This document shows, piece after piece, positions 9,039-18,388 of a stretch of 64,000 nt of DNA; positions within the stretch are counted from its first letter, which is position 1; every line of letters begins with the position of its first letter. The DNA comes from Kaistia hirudinis (GTDB taxonomy: Bacteria > Pseudomonadota > Alphaproteobacteria > Rhizobiales > Kaistiaceae). The DNA is taken from assembly GCF_014196455.1 (NCBI RefSeq), contig NZ_JACIDS010000003.1, positions 806,001-870,000 on the forward strand, written 5' to 3'. A program made the position numbers and the translations under genes. Below the pieces are notes generated by a model. It saw only the letters and a program-made list of their open reading frames with translations, was not told where the DNA came from and did not search any database.

Positions 9039-10022
9039 ATGACCACCGACACCCTTCCGGCGCGAAAGCGCGGCGTCTCCTTGAGTGCCCTCACCGACAA
9101 CAGCCAGATCGTGCTGATCGGCTTGCTGGCGGTGCTGTGCATTGGCATTTCGCTGGCGGCGCCGCAGTTCTATTCGCCCGACAACGCGATCGCGATCCTG
9201 CGCCAATGCGCGCTGGTGCTGATCGTCGCCGTCGGCATGACCATGCTGCTGGTGGCCGGCGAGGTGGATCTGTCCGTCGGTGCCTCGCTCGCCTTCACGG
9301 GCTGCGTCGCGATGGACGTGACCAACAGGACCCATTCGGTCGTGCTCGGCGCGCTCGCGGCACTCGCTTTTTCCGGCGCTGTCGGCCTCTTCAACGGTCT
9401 GGTCGTCACGCGGCTCAAGATCAATTCGCTGATCGCGACGATCGCGACGATGATGATCCTGCAGGGCGGCGTCTATCTCTATACCCGCGAGGCCGTGCAG
9501 AACCATCATCTGCTCGACGCCTTCACCGCGATCGGCGCCGGCTATGTCGGGCCCGTTCCGATCCCCGTCATCATCGCGGCCGTGATCTTCGCCGTCGGCT
9601 ATGTGACGCTGCGCTTCACCCTGTTCGGCCGCTATCTCTATGCGGTCGGTGCCAATCTGCGCGCCGCGCGCCTCTCGGGCCTCCGCGCCGAGCGGCTCAA
9701 GCTCCTTGCCTTCGTCATCACCGGCCTGCTCGTCGGCGTCGCCGGCCTGATCCTCGCCTCGCTGATGAATGCCGGCCAGCCCACGGCCGGCCGCGGCTTC
9801 GAGCTTACCGTCATCGCCGCGGTGATCCTCGGCGGTACCTCGCTCGCCGGCGGCCGCGGCACGCTATTCGGCACGCTGCTCGGCGTGCTCGTGCTGAAGA
9901 TCGTCGATAACGGCATCATAATCCTGCGCTGGAACCAGGACCTGCAGATGGTCGTGCCCGGCCTCGTCATCATCCTCGCCACCTGGCTCGATATCGTGCG
10001 GAGGCGGAACGATGCACGCTGA
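9039..10022 (+). CDS. Ribose-type sugar ABC transporter, permease 1
   Basis: A 327-residue inner-membrane protein of the RbsC/BPD_transp_2 family with about nine to ten hydrophobic segments. It carries family signatures GEVDLSVGA near residue 75, LKINSLIATIATMMILQGG, and TVIAAVILGGTSLAGGRGT near the C-terminus. The ATG at 9039 is used because it fits the family N-terminus; a GTG at 9000 would lie at the edge of the upstream repeat. Its 3' end overlaps the ATPase gene by 11 bases. A second, different permease follows the ATPase, so the membrane channel is probably a heterodimer. Confidence 0.93.
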   Translation: MTTDTLPARKRGVSLSALTDNSQIVLIGLLAVLCIGISLAAPQFYSPDNAIAILRQCALVLIVAVGMTMLLVAGEVDLSVGASLAFTGCVAMDVTNRTHSVVLGALAALAFSGAVGLFNGLVVTRLKINSLIATIATMMILQGGVYLYTREAVQNHHLLDAFTAIGAGYVGPVPIPVIIAAVIFAVGYVTLRFTLFGRYLYAVGANLRAARLSGLRAERLKLLAFVITGLLVGVAGLILASLMNAGQPTAGRGFELTVIAAVILGGTSLAGGRGTLFGTLLGVLVLKIVDNGIIILRWNQDLQMVVPGLVIILATWLDIVRRRNDAR

Positions 10023-11538
10023 GACGCTCACGCGGAACGAGGCTATTCCCCTTGACGTTCCCGCGCTCGCCATGCGCGGCATCGGCAAGCGCTTTCCCGG
10101 CGTCGTCGCGCTCGACGGCGTCGACCTGACGCTGATGCCCGGCAAAGTCCATGCGCTGATGGGCGAGAACGGCGCCGGCAAGTCGACGCTGATCAAGATC
10201 CTGGCCGGCGTCTATGGCAAGGATTCGGGTACGATCGCCATCGGCGGCGTCGAAACCGAGCTCAAGACGCCGCGCGACGCGCTGAAGAAGGGCATCAAGG
10301 TCGTCTTTCAGGAGATCGCGCTGATCTCCGAGTTCACCGTCGCGGAGAACATCTTCCTCGAGGAATATCCGAGGCGCGCCGACGGCTCGATTGCCTGGAA
10401 GACGATCCGCGCCGAGGCGAAGGCACTGTTCGATCGGATCGGCTTCGCCGTCGATCCGGCGGCCCGGACCGGCGATCTCCCCGTCAGCCAGCAGCAGATG
10501 GTCGAGATCGCCCGCGCGCTCGCCCATGAGGCGAAGATCGTCGTCATGGACGAGCCGACCTCGTCGCTGACGCCGAAGGAGGTCGAACTCCTCTTCGTCG
10601 TGATCCGCCGCCTGACCGCGCTCGGCATCGCCGTCGTCTATGTGAGCCACAAGCTCGACGAGGTGTTCGAGATCTCGGACACCGTGACGGTGCTGCGCGA
10701 TGGGCGTCACATCTCGACCAAGCCGATCGGCGAGCACACCCATGACAGCCTGATCCACGACATGATCGGCCGCCGGATCGAGAACCTCTTCCCCCGCTCG
10801 CGCACCGGCTCCGCCGGCAAGGTGGCGCTGTCCGTCGAGGGGCTTTCGACGGACACGAAGCTCAAGGACGTCTCCTTCGAGGCGCGGGCCGGCGAGGTGC
10901 TCGGCTTCTTCGGCCTGATGGGCGCCGGCCGCACGGAACTTGCCAAGGCGATCGTCGGCTATGACCCGATCCGTACCGGCCGCATCACCATCGACGGCAC
11001 GGCGCTGAAGCCGCACGACACGCGCACGGCGGTTTCGCTCGGCATCGGCCTGCTGACGGAGGATCGGAAGCTCGAAGGTCTGATGCTCGAATTGCCGGTG
11101 CAGCAGAATATGAGCCTCGCGGCGCTCTCTAGCTTCGCGAAGGCCGGCTTCGTCGATGAGGGCAGCGAGCGGAGCGCAGTGCAGTCCTTCGTGGATCGCT
11201 TCCGCGTCAAGACGCCGAGTCTCTTCCAGCCGATCAAGAATCTCTCCGGCGGCAACCAGCAGAAGGTGCTGCTCGCCCGCTGGCTGATGCGAGGCCTTAA
11301 GGTGATCGTCGTCGACGAGCCGACGCGTGGCATCGATGTCGGCGCCAAGTCCGAGATCTTCGCGCTGATCGACCGTCTCGCCGGCGAGGGCCTCGCCGTC
11401 ATCATGATGACCTCGGAAATGCCGGAGCTGCTCGGCCTCTCGGATCGCATCGCGGTCATGGCGGAGGGACGCCTCACCGCGACTTTCTCGCGCGAGGAAG
11501 CGACGCAGGAAAGGATCTTGAATGCCGCAATCGCCTAG
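10012..11538 (+). CDS. Ribose-type sugar ABC transporter, ATP-binding protein
   Basis: A 508-residue duplicated ATPase (RbsA type). The first half has Walker A GENGAGKST, signature SQQQMVEIARAL and Walker B IVVMDEPTSSL. The second half has a degenerate Walker A (GLMGAGRTE), signature LSGGNQQKVLLAR and VDEPTRGIDVGAKSE. The asymmetry is normal for this family. It energises import through the two flanking permeases and overlaps both genes, which indicates one translationally coupled unit. Confidence 0.95.
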   Translation: MHAETLTRNEAIPLDVPALAMRGIGKRFPGVVALDGVDLTLMPGKVHALMGENGAGKSTLIKILAGVYGKDSGTIAIGGVETELKTPRDALKKGIKVVFQEIALISEFTVAENIFLEEYPRRADGSIAWKTIRAEAKALFDRIGFAVDPAARTGDLPVSQQQMVEIARALAHEAKIVVMDEPTSSLTPKEVELLFVVIRRLTALGIAVVYVSHKLDEVFEISDTVTVLRDGRHISTKPIGEHTHDSLIHDMIGRRIENLFPRSRTGSAGKVALSVEGLSTDTKLKDVSFEARAGEVLGFFGLMGAGRTELAKAIVGYDPIRTGRITIDGTALKPHDTRTAVSLGIGLLTEDRKLEGLMLELPVQQNMSLAALSSFAKAGFVDEGSERSAVQSFVDRFRVKTPSLFQPIKNLSGGNQQKVLLARWLMRGLKVIVVDEPTRGIDVGAKSEIFALIDRLAGEGLAVIMMTSEMPELLGLSDRIAVMAEGRLTATFSREEATQERILNAAIA

Positions 11539-12514
11539 CCTTTCCGCCTCTGGGAGCGCATCGCCCGGCCTGGCGCGCATCCTGTTCCGCCGCAGCGAGA
11601 TCGGCCTCGTCGTCGCGCTTCTGGCGGTGATCCTGTTCTTCGCGCTCGCCTCCGACACCTTCCTGACGGTGCGCAACCTCACCAATGTGCTCGGCCAGGC
11701 GTCGCTTGCGATGATCGCCGGCGTCGGCGTCGCGATCGTCTTCATTTCCGGCGAAGTCGACGTCTCGGTCGGCTCGCTCGTCGCGGCGGTGGCGATCCCG
11801 CTGATCACGGTGATGAACGCCACGGAATCCCTCGCGCTCGGCATCGCGGCGGCGCTGGCGCTCGGCCTCTGCGTCGGGATCGTGAACGGCTTCCTCGCCG
11901 CCTATCTCGGCATCAACTCGCTGATCACCACGCTCGGCACGCTCTTCATCCTGCGGGGCGGCGTCTATCTCTATACCGGCCAGAAGGCGATCCCCGACGA
12001 TGTGATGCTGGAAAGCTTCTTCCAGCTCGGCAATGGCCGCCTGTTCGAAGTGGTGCCCTATCCGGCGCTGATCGCCTTCGCGCTGCTGCTCGTCTTTGCC
12101 TACGTCATGCGTCACCGCACCTTCGGGCGGAAGGTCTATGCCGTGGGCGGCAATCCCGAGGTCGCGCGCCTTGCCGGCTATGACGTGAAGCGGGTCAAGT
12201 TCACCTGCTTCATCATCTCCTCGCTGCTCGCCACCGTCTCCGGCATCCTGCTCGCCTCGCGCCTCGGCTCGGCCGTGCATGTCGCCGGTCTCGGCTTCGA
12301 GTTCCAGGTGGTCGCGGCCGTGGTGCTCGGCGGCGTCAGCCTCTCCGGCGGCGTCGGCTCGTTGTTCGGCGCCGCGCTCGGCGTGCTGATCCTCTCCTTC
12401 CTGTCGAACGGGCTCGGCATGCTCGACCTCGCGACGGAATGGCAGCTCGTCATCACCGGCTTCATCATCATCGCCGCCGTCGGCTTCGACGAGTGGAAGC
12501 GGCGCCAGCCATAG
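11522..12514 (+). CDS. Ribose-type sugar ABC transporter, permease 2
   Basis: A 330-residue RbsC-family membrane protein, clearly homologous to the permease at 9.0 kb: SGEVDVSVGSLVAA, LGINSLITTLGTLFILRGG and VVAAVVLGGVSLSGGVGS are all present. It overlaps the ATPase gene by 17 bases. The gene order binding protein, permease, ATPase, permease repeats the composition of the second CUT2 system at 53.6-58.3 kb. The following SDR gene starts 11 bases after its stop. Confidence 0.93.
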   Translation: MPQSPSLSASGSASPGLARILFRRSEIGLVVALLAVILFFALASDTFLTVRNLTNVLGQASLAMIAGVGVAIVFISGEVDVSVGSLVAAVAIPLITVMNATESLALGIAAALALGLCVGIVNGFLAAYLGINSLITTLGTLFILRGGVYLYTGQKAIPDDVMLESFFQLGNGRLFEVVPYPALIAFALLLVFAYVMRHRTFGRKVYAVGGNPEVARLAGYDVKRVKFTCFIISSLLATVSGILLASRLGSAVHVAGLGFEFQVVAAVVLGGVSLSGGVGSLFGAALGVLILSFLSNGLGMLDLATEWQLVITGFIIIAAVGFDEWKRRQP

Positions 12515-12525
12515 GGAGGCTCGTC

Positions 12526-13311
12526 ATGGGACGACTTCAGGGCAAGACGGCCGTCATCACCGGCGCCGCGGACGGCATCGGCCATGCGATCGCGAGCGGC
12601 ATGGCGCGTGAGGGCGCGAGCGTCTATCTCGCCGACATCGACGACGCGAAGGGCGAGGCCGCCGCGGCGTCGATCCGCAGCGAGGGCGGCAAGGCGCGCT
12701 ATGTCCATTGCGACGTCTCGGTCGAGGGCGACATCGCCGCGCTGATCGAGACGGCCGTCGAGGAGACGGGCCGCATCGACGTGCTCGTCAACAATGCGGC
12801 GATCGCGATCGGCGGCATGCCGGTGCATGAGATGACCGACGCGCAATGGCACCGCCTCATCGCGGTCAACCTCACCTCGGTCTTCCGCGGCTGCAAATTT
12901 GCCCTGCCACACATGATCCGCCAGAAATCCGGCTCGGTGATCAACATGGCCTCGGCGCAGGGCCATGTCGGCCTCGATGGCTGGACCGCCTATGCCGGTG
13001 CCAAGGGCGCCGTGCTGTCGATGACGCGGCAGATGGCGGTCGAGTTCGGGCCGGTCGGCGTGCGCTTCAATTCGATCTCGCCCGGCACGATCGCGACGCC
13101 GATGAACGAGAAGGTCATCGCCGATCTCGGCGAACATGTCGCGCGCGCCTGGGTCAAGATGCATCCCATCGGCCGCATCGGAAAGCCGGAGGAGGTCGCG
13201 GAGGCCGCGATTTACCTCGCCAGCGACGCCGCCGGCTTCACCACCGGCATCGATTTGAAGGTCGACGGCGGTCTCACCGCCGCCCCGCGCTTCGTGCCGG
13301 ACCTCGTCTGA
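12526..13311 (+). CDS. Short-chain dehydrogenase/reductase
   Basis: A classical SDR of 261 residues with cofactor motif TGAADGIG (residues 12-19), NNAA at 89-92, and the catalytic S143, Y156 and K160. D37-I-D after the second strand favours NAD(H) over NADP(H). The start has GGGAGG seven bases upstream. In this operon it most likely oxidises a hydroxyl of the imported compound, giving a ketone or lactone; the exact position cannot be inferred. It is co-directional with the transport genes and 27 bases before the CaiB gene. Confidence 0.92.
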   Translation: MGRLQGKTAVITGAADGIGHAIASGMAREGASVYLADIDDAKGEAAAASIRSEGGKARYVHCDVSVEGDIAALIETAVEETGRIDVLVNNAAIAIGGMPVHEMTDAQWHRLIAVNLTSVFRGCKFALPHMIRQKSGSVINMASAQGHVGLDGWTAYAGAKGAVLSMTRQMAVEFGPVGVRFNSISPGTIATPMNEKVIADLGEHVARAWVKMHPIGRIGKPEEVAEAAIYLASDAAGFTTGIDLKVDGGLTAAPRFVPDLV

Positions 13312-13338
13312 CGCCAGCCCAACGAAAGCACCACCATC

Positions 13339-14544
13339 ATGGAAAAGGCCCTCTCCGGCGTCACCATTCTCGATTTCAGCCATCTGCTGCAGGGGCCGTT
13401 CGCCACCCAGCTGCTGGCCGATATGGGCGCCGACGTGATCAAGATCGAGCGCGCCGGTCCCGGCGATCTCTTCCGCTCCATGACCTTCTTCGCCAAATGG
13501 GTCGGCGGATCGGAGAGCCCGAACTTCCTCGCCTGGAACCGCAACAAGCGGTCGATCGCGCTCAATCTCAAGAGCCGCAAGGTGCACGCCATCATCATGG
13601 AGATGGCGAAGAAGGCCGATGTCGTCGTGCAGAATTTCCGCCCCGGCGTGCTCGACCGGCTCGGCTATGGCTATGACGACTTCAAGGCCGTCAATCCGCG
13701 CATCGTCTATTGCTCGGGCTCGGGCTATGGCGAGGAGGGCCCCTATCTGGAGCGTCCCGGGCAGGACATGCTGATCCAGGGCCTTGTCGGCCTGCAGACC
13801 AATACCGGCCGAGGTGACGGCCCGCCCATTCCCGCCGGCTCCGGGCTCGCCGACCAGATCGGCGCGATGAACATGGTCTATGGCATCCTCTCCGCGCTCT
13901 ATTGGCGCGAAAAGAGCGGCAAGGGCCAGAAGGTCGAGGTCAATCTGATGGCCGGCATGCTGGCGCATCTCGGCCAGGAATATTGCGCCGTGATGAATCT
14001 CGGCGAGGATTTCGTCCGGCCCAATTCCGGCATCGGCCATCCCGGCATGCAGGCGCCGTTCGGCGTCTATGAGACGCGCGACGGCCGCTATGTCTCGATC
14101 GCCATGAGCCCGTTCAAGACGCTCTACACCGTGCTCGAGGCGCCGCACCTCGCCGTCTATGACGATCTCGAGACGCTGTTCAAGAAGCGCGACGAGGTCT
14201 GGGAGAAGGTCAACGCCGAGACGAGCAAGTTCGACAGCGACGAACTGCTCGAGCGGCTCTTCTCCGTCGATATCTGGGCGGCGCCCGTGCAGGATATCCG
14301 CGCGGCGACTGAAGATCCGCAGGTGGTGCACATGAAGATGATCACCAGCTACGAGCATCCCAAGGCCGGGACGGTCAAGGTCGTGGCCCCGGCGGTGGGC
14401 ATGAGCGAGACGCCGCCCTCGATCGACCGGCCGGCGCCGATGGTCGGCGAGCATGGCCGCGAGATCCTCGCCGAATTCGGCTTCGCCGCGGACGAGATCG
14501 ATGCGCTCGAAGCCTCCGGCGACATGACGATCGAGCGGGCCTGA
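13339..14544 (+). CDS. CaiB/BaiF-family (class III) CoA-transferase
   Basis: Transfers CoA between acyl donors and acceptors through an aspartyl-CoA anhydride. The 401-residue protein begins with the family pattern LSGVTILDFSHLLQGPF, has ADMGADVIKIE at residues 28-37 and NRNKRSIALNLKS near 68-79, and places the catalytic aspartate at D143 in RPGQDMLIQG. It lies four bases before a crotonase gene. Together they imply that a carboxylic acid intermediate is activated to a CoA thioester and then hydrated or isomerised. The substrate is unknown. Finding this class downstream of a sugar-type importer is unusual. Confidence 0.93.
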   Translation: MEKALSGVTILDFSHLLQGPFATQLLADMGADVIKIERAGPGDLFRSMTFFAKWVGGSESPNFLAWNRNKRSIALNLKSRKVHAIIMEMAKKADVVVQNFRPGVLDRLGYGYDDFKAVNPRIVYCSGSGYGEEGPYLERPGQDMLIQGLVGLQTNTGRGDGPPIPAGSGLADQIGAMNMVYGILSALYWREKSGKGQKVEVNLMAGMLAHLGQEYCAVMNLGEDFVRPNSGIGHPGMQAPFGVYETRDGRYVSIAMSPFKTLYTVLEAPHLAVYDDLETLFKKRDEVWEKVNAETSKFDSDELLERLFSVDIWAAPVQDIRAATEDPQVVHMKMITSYEHPKAGTVKVVAPAVGMSETPPSIDRPAPMVGEHGREILAEFGFAADEIDALEASGDMTIERA

Positions 14545-14548
14545 TGCG

Positions 14549-15358
14549 ATGAGCTGGAGCTTCGAGACGCTCACCGTCACCCGCGAGCACCGCGTCGCGC
14601 TCGTTACCTTCCGCCGCGCCGACCAGCTGAACGCGATGAACCGGCGCATGATGGCCGAGATCACCGAGGTGTTCGAGCGGCTCTCCGACGACCGCGAGGT
14701 CGGCGCGATCGTCGTGACGGGCGAGGGGCGCGGCTTCATGGCCGGCGCCGACATCAAGGAGTATGCTGCGCAGACGGGCGCCGAGTTCGACGCCTTCCAG
14801 AAGAACGGCGCCCGCATGTATGCCGCGATCGAGGACAATGCGAAGCCTGTGATCGCCGCGGTCAACGGCTTCGCGCTCGGCGGCGGCTTCGAACTGGTCC
14901 TCGTTTGCGACATGGTCGTCGCCTCGAATTTCGCCAAGTTCGGCCTGCCCGAGATCAAGCTCGGCCTGGTGCCCGGCGGCGGCGGGACACAGCGAAGCGT
15001 CGCCAAGCTCGGCCGCAACCGCGCCAACTTCCTTCTGATGACCGGCGCGATCCTACCGGCGTCCGAATTCGTCGCCTGCGGCCTCGTCAACGAGGTGGTC
15101 GAAGCCGAGCGGCTCGTGCCGCGCGCGCTGGAGATCGCGCGCGAGATCGCCGCCGAACCGGCTGAGGCGGTCGAGGGGCTGAAGCGGCTGACGGCGGTGG
15201 CGCGCGAGAGCGAGCTCGCCCTCGGCCTCGAACAGGAGCGCGAGCTCGTCTGCGCGCTCTATCGCAGTGAAATCGGCCAGGCGCGGGTGAAGGCCTTTGC
15301 GCAGAAGAGCGTGGCGAGAGCCGCCGAAAAGGCAGCGGAGAAAGCGGGGAGGGGATGA
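14549..15358 (+). CDS. Enoyl-CoA hydratase/isomerase (crotonase family)
   Basis: A 269-residue crotonase-fold enzyme. The oxyanion-hole segments are GFMAGADIKEY (residues 62-72) and NGFALGGGFEL (106-116). Both glutamates used by enoyl-CoA hydratases are in place, E115 and E135, 20 residues apart as in rat mitochondrial crotonase, so water addition or elimination on an acyl-CoA is likely. It follows the CaiB gene directly and overlaps the mutarotase-like gene by four bases. Confidence 0.92.
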   Translation: MSWSFETLTVTREHRVALVTFRRADQLNAMNRRMMAEITEVFERLSDDREVGAIVVTGEGRGFMAGADIKEYAAQTGAEFDAFQKNGARMYAAIEDNAKPVIAAVNGFALGGGFELVLVCDMVVASNFAKFGLPEIKLGLVPGGGGTQRSVAKLGRNRANFLLMTGAILPASEFVACGLVNEVVEAERLVPRALEIAREIAAEPAEAVEGLKRLTAVARESELALGLEQERELVCALYRSEIGQARVKAFAQKSVARAAEKAAEKAGRG

Positions 15359-16374
15359 GCGGCGAGACGGACGATTATCGCGGGCTCGGCTGGGCTCACG
15401 GCGCGCTGACGGTGCAGCGTCTCGGCGCGATGCTGGCGCCGATCACCTTCGTGGTGGCGGGCGGCCGGCAGGTCAGCCCGATGCATATCGCGCCCTGGGC
15501 CGGGACGCCTGAGGCCGACGGCCTGCCCGGCATCCTCAAGCGCCTTCGCGGCGACTGGTCCTGCGCGCCCTTCGGCTATGCAGTGCCCGTTCCGGACGCC
15601 GCGCCCGACTGGGCCCCGCTGCTCGGCACGCCCGAGGCCGGCGAGGAACTGCACGGCCATTCCTCCAATGCGGAATGGCAGTGGCTGGACGGCGCTCACG
15701 GGTCGCTCGCGCTGACGCTCGACTATCCGGACGCCAGCCCGATCGCGCGCGTCGAGCGGCGGATCACGCCCGACCCGCAGGCCGCCGCGGTCGATATCGA
15801 ATTCACGATCGAGACGCGCGCCGCCTGCCGCCTGCCGATCGGCCTGCATCCGACCTTCCGCCTGCCGAAGCTGGCGCAGGCGTGCCACCTCGAGCCGGCG
15901 CCCTTCACGGAAGGCCGCACCTATCCCGGTACCGTCGAGCCGGCCGGGCCGCTCTTCGCCATCGACCGTTCGTTCAAGGATCTGCGCGCCGTCCCGCTCC
16001 GGAATGGTGGCACGACCGACGCCTCGCGCATCCCGCTCGCCGACGATGCGGAGGAACTGGTGCAGCTGAACGGCATCGAGGGCAGCTGCGCACTCGCCAA
16101 TCGCGCCGAGGGCTACCGCGTCCGCCTGATCTGGCAGAAGGAGCATTTCCCCAGCCTGCTGCTGTGGTTCTCCAATCGTGGCCGCAAATTCGCGCCCTTC
16201 GACGGCACGCATGTCGCCATCGGCATCGAGCCGATCTGCTCGCCCTTCGGCCTCGGCCCCGCGACCGCGCGCGCCGACAATCCGATCGCGCGCTCCGGCA
16301 CGTCGACCGCGCGCGACTTTGCGGCCGGCGAGATCTTCACGACGCGCTACCGCATCGAGGCGGAGGCGCTGTGA
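15355..16374 (+). CDS. Aldose 1-epimerase (galactose mutarotase)-like protein
   Basis: A 339-residue protein of the mutarotase fold, cytoplasmic with no signal peptide. Recognisable segments are the histidine-bearing EELHGHSSNAEWQW near residues 98-111 and IGLHPTFRLP near 160-169, a conserved glutamate in GIEPICSPFG, and an LNGIEGSCALANR stretch. It may equilibrate anomers of the imported sugar or accept a related cyclic compound. It overlaps the crotonase gene by four bases, so a carbohydrate-specific fold is directly coupled to CoA-thioester enzymes. The N-terminal part is divergent from typical GalM, so I call it mutarotase-like. Confidence 0.75.
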   Translation: MSGETDDYRGLGWAHGALTVQRLGAMLAPITFVVAGGRQVSPMHIAPWAGTPEADGLPGILKRLRGDWSCAPFGYAVPVPDAAPDWAPLLGTPEAGEELHGHSSNAEWQWLDGAHGSLALTLDYPDASPIARVERRITPDPQAAAVDIEFTIETRAACRLPIGLHPTFRLPKLAQACHLEPAPFTEGRTYPGTVEPAGPLFAIDRSFKDLRAVPLRNGGTTDASRIPLADDAEELVQLNGIEGSCALANRAEGYRVRLIWQKEHFPSLLLWFSNRGRKFAPFDGTHVAIGIEPICSPFGLGPATARADNPIARSGTSTARDFAAGEIFTTRYRIEAEAL

Positions 16375-16417
16375 CGATGGCGGGGGACGAGGCGGGGGCG
16401 AGCGCGCCGTTTCTGAA

Positions 16418-16587
16418 CCCTCCCCTTGAGGGAGGGTCGAAGGCGCGAAGCGGCTTCGGGGAGGGGTTGCTTCGATGGCCCGCTCCGCAGCCTGGGCCGG
16501 CCCTTACAGCTGCCGGTGTTTCTCGATCGGCACCGCGACCCCTCCCCGAAAGTGCTGCGCACTTTCGGCCCTCCCTCAAGGGGAGGG
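16418..16587. repeat. Composite palindromic intergenic element
   Basis: Perfect 19-bp terminal arms: positions 16418-16436 are the exact reverse complement of 16569-16587. Each arm is itself nearly palindromic. Inner arms TTCGGGGAGGGGT and ACCCCTCCCCGAA pair as well. It resembles the element at 8852-8980 in base pattern and interrupts the operon between the mutarotase-like and CoA-transferase genes. The 250-base gap 16375-16624 holds nothing else apparent. Confidence 0.75.
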
Positions 16588-16624
16588 CTCAAGTGCAGCC
16601 GGGCCCGTCGGGCGGGGCTTCGTC

Positions 16625-18388
16625 GTGACCCGCCAGAGCCTCGTCAAATCCAACAGCCCAGCCTTCGTCGATCTCGCGACGCTGGCGGGCATGGTCGCGG
16701 ATGGTGATTGCTTCGGCGTCGGCGGGCATCATTTCGCGCGGCTGCCGATCGCTTTGCTGCGCAGCATTGCTGCGTTGCACAAAAGAAATCTCGCCTACAC
16801 CGCCTGGGCCGGCGGGCTCGCGCTCGAAATGCTGCTGGAGGCGGGCTGCGTCGGCTCGATCGATCTGTGCTTCTCCAGCCTCGACATTTTCGGCCTGCCG
16901 CCGCGCTTTCGCGCCAGCGCCGAGGCGGAGGCCGTTCCCCTTCGCGACTGGACGGCGCTCGCCATGATCGAGGCGCTGCGTGCCGCGCAGCGCAACATGC
17001 CGTCCGGCGCGTTCCAGCTTCCCATGGGCTCGTCCATGATGGAGCGGGTCCCCGGTGCCCGCACCGTCGCGGATCCGCTTGTCGGCGAGCCGATCGGCGC
17101 GATCCCGCCGCTCGCCCTCGATACGGTCGTGCTGCATGCGCCACGCGCCGATGCGAGCGGCAATGTCCAGATCATCGGCGCCCGCGCGCTGGATATCGCC
17201 ATGGTCGGCGCGGCCAAGAAGGTGCTGGTTACGGTGGAGGAGATCGTCCCCGTCGGCACGCTCGGTGCCGCCGGCCGCCAGACCGTGCTGACGCGCAACC
17301 AGATCTCGGCCATCGCCGTCGTGCCCGGCGGCGCCTGGCCGGCCTCGTGCCTGCCGTTCTATGCGACCGATTATGCCGCGCTCGCAGCGGCGTTCGAGAG
17401 CGAAGCGCCGCTCGCTGAAAGCCTCGCTTTGCCGGAGGCGGGTGTTCCGGCCCATCCGCGCCGTGCCGTCGCGATCCGCGCGGCCGATCTGCCGCAGCGC
17501 TTCCCGGCCATCCTCCCGGCGCCCGCGACGCCGACCATCGACGAGATCATGGCGGTCCGCCTCGCCGCCGAACTCGACGATGAGAGCTTCGCCTCGGCCG
17601 GCGCCGTGTCGCCGCTCGCCAATGTCGCCTACCGCCTCGCCAAGGCGACGCATGCCCCGCGCATGATGCTGGCGACGCTCTCCTGCGGCCATCTCGATAT
17701 CGCGCCTTCGCCGATGCTGCTTTCGGCGCTCGAAAACCTCGATGCGGAGACAGCCGCCGCCCATGCCGGCGGCGACGATACCTATTCGACCTATTACCAG
17801 GCCGGCGCGGTCACGCATGAGATCATCGGCGCTGCACAGGTCGATCGGCTCGGGCGGGTCAACAATCTGGCGCTCGTGAAGAAGAGCGGCGGCAAGCTCC
17901 GCCTGCCCGGGCAAGGCGGCATGGCGGATGTCTCCAACATGCATCGCGACTATGCGATCTACGTCACCCGCCATTCGCCGCTCTCGATCGTCGACGAGGT
18001 TGCTTTCGCCAGTTCCGGGCGCGGCTTGCTGGACGCGGCAGAGCGGTCCGCAGCGGGCTATCGGACCGGGCGCGCGCAGATCTTCACCGATCTCAGCGTC
18101 TTCCGCCTCGACGCGGAGACGCGCGAATTGGTCGTCGCCGAGATCATGCCCGGCGCAAGCCGCGCGGCGATCGGCGCGGCCACCGGATTCGCGCCGCGCT
18201 TCGCTGCCGATTGCCGGGAAATCGACCTGCCCGACGCGGACATACTGGATATCCTTCGCCGGCAAATCGATCCGCTCGGCCTTCGCCGACTCGAATTCGT
18301 CGGCGCACGCGAGCGCGGCGGCCTGATCGCGTCGATCCTGGCCGAGGACCGGCGCCTCGTCGAACACTATGCTGGAGGGATCGCATGA
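16625..18388 (+). CDS. Fused class I CoA-transferase (A and B subunits in one chain)
   Basis: A 587-residue protein in which an A-like domain (residues about 1-290; DGDCFGVGG, then KKVLVTVEEIVPVG) is followed by a B-like domain (about 303-587; LGRVNNLALVKK, then PGQGGMADVSNMHRD). This matches glutaconate-CoA-transferase-type subunits joined head to tail. At the position where B subunits usually carry the catalytic glutamate, the sequence reads ATLSCGHLD (residues 350-358), with no glutamate. Related proteins without it, such as the IpdAB type, act as CoA-thioester hydrolases rather than transferases. The GTG start at 16625 follows a GGCGGGG stretch. Its stop overlaps the SMP-30 start. Confidence 0.8.
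   Translation: MTRQSLVKSNSPAFVDLATLAGMVADGDCFGVGGHHFARLPIALLRSIAALHKRNLAYTAWAGGLALEMLLEAGCVGSIDLCFSSLDIFGLPPRFRASAEAEAVPLRDWTALAMIEALRAAQRNMPSGAFQLPMGSSMMERVPGARTVADPLVGEPIGAIPPLALDTVVLHAPRADASGNVQIIGARALDIAMVGAAKKVLVTVEEIVPVGTLGAAGRQTVLTRNQISAIAVVPGGAWPASCLPFYATDYAALAAAFESEAPLAESLALPEAGVPAHPRRAVAIRAADLPQRFPAILPAPATPTIDEIMAVRLAAELDDESFASAGAVSPLANVAYRLAKATHAPRMMLATLSCGHLDIAPSPMLLSALENLDAETAAAHAGGDDTYSTYYQAGAVTHEIIGAAQVDRLGRVNNLALVKKSGGKLRLPGQGGMADVSNMHRDYAIYVTRHSPLSIVDEVAFASSGRGLLDAAERSAAGYRTGRAQIFTDLSVFRLDAETRELVVAEIMPGASRAAIGAATGFAPRFAADCREIDLPDADILDILRRQIDPLGLRRLEFVGARERGGLIASILAEDRRLVEHYAGGIA

Noticed and set aside
12178-15090. A 970-codon open frame on the minus strand
   Set aside because: It lies opposite the SDR, CaiB and crotonase genes, all of which have clear family motifs. 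Its product is low-complexity, rich in Arg, Ala, Asp and His, as expected for an antisense frame in GC-rich DNA.
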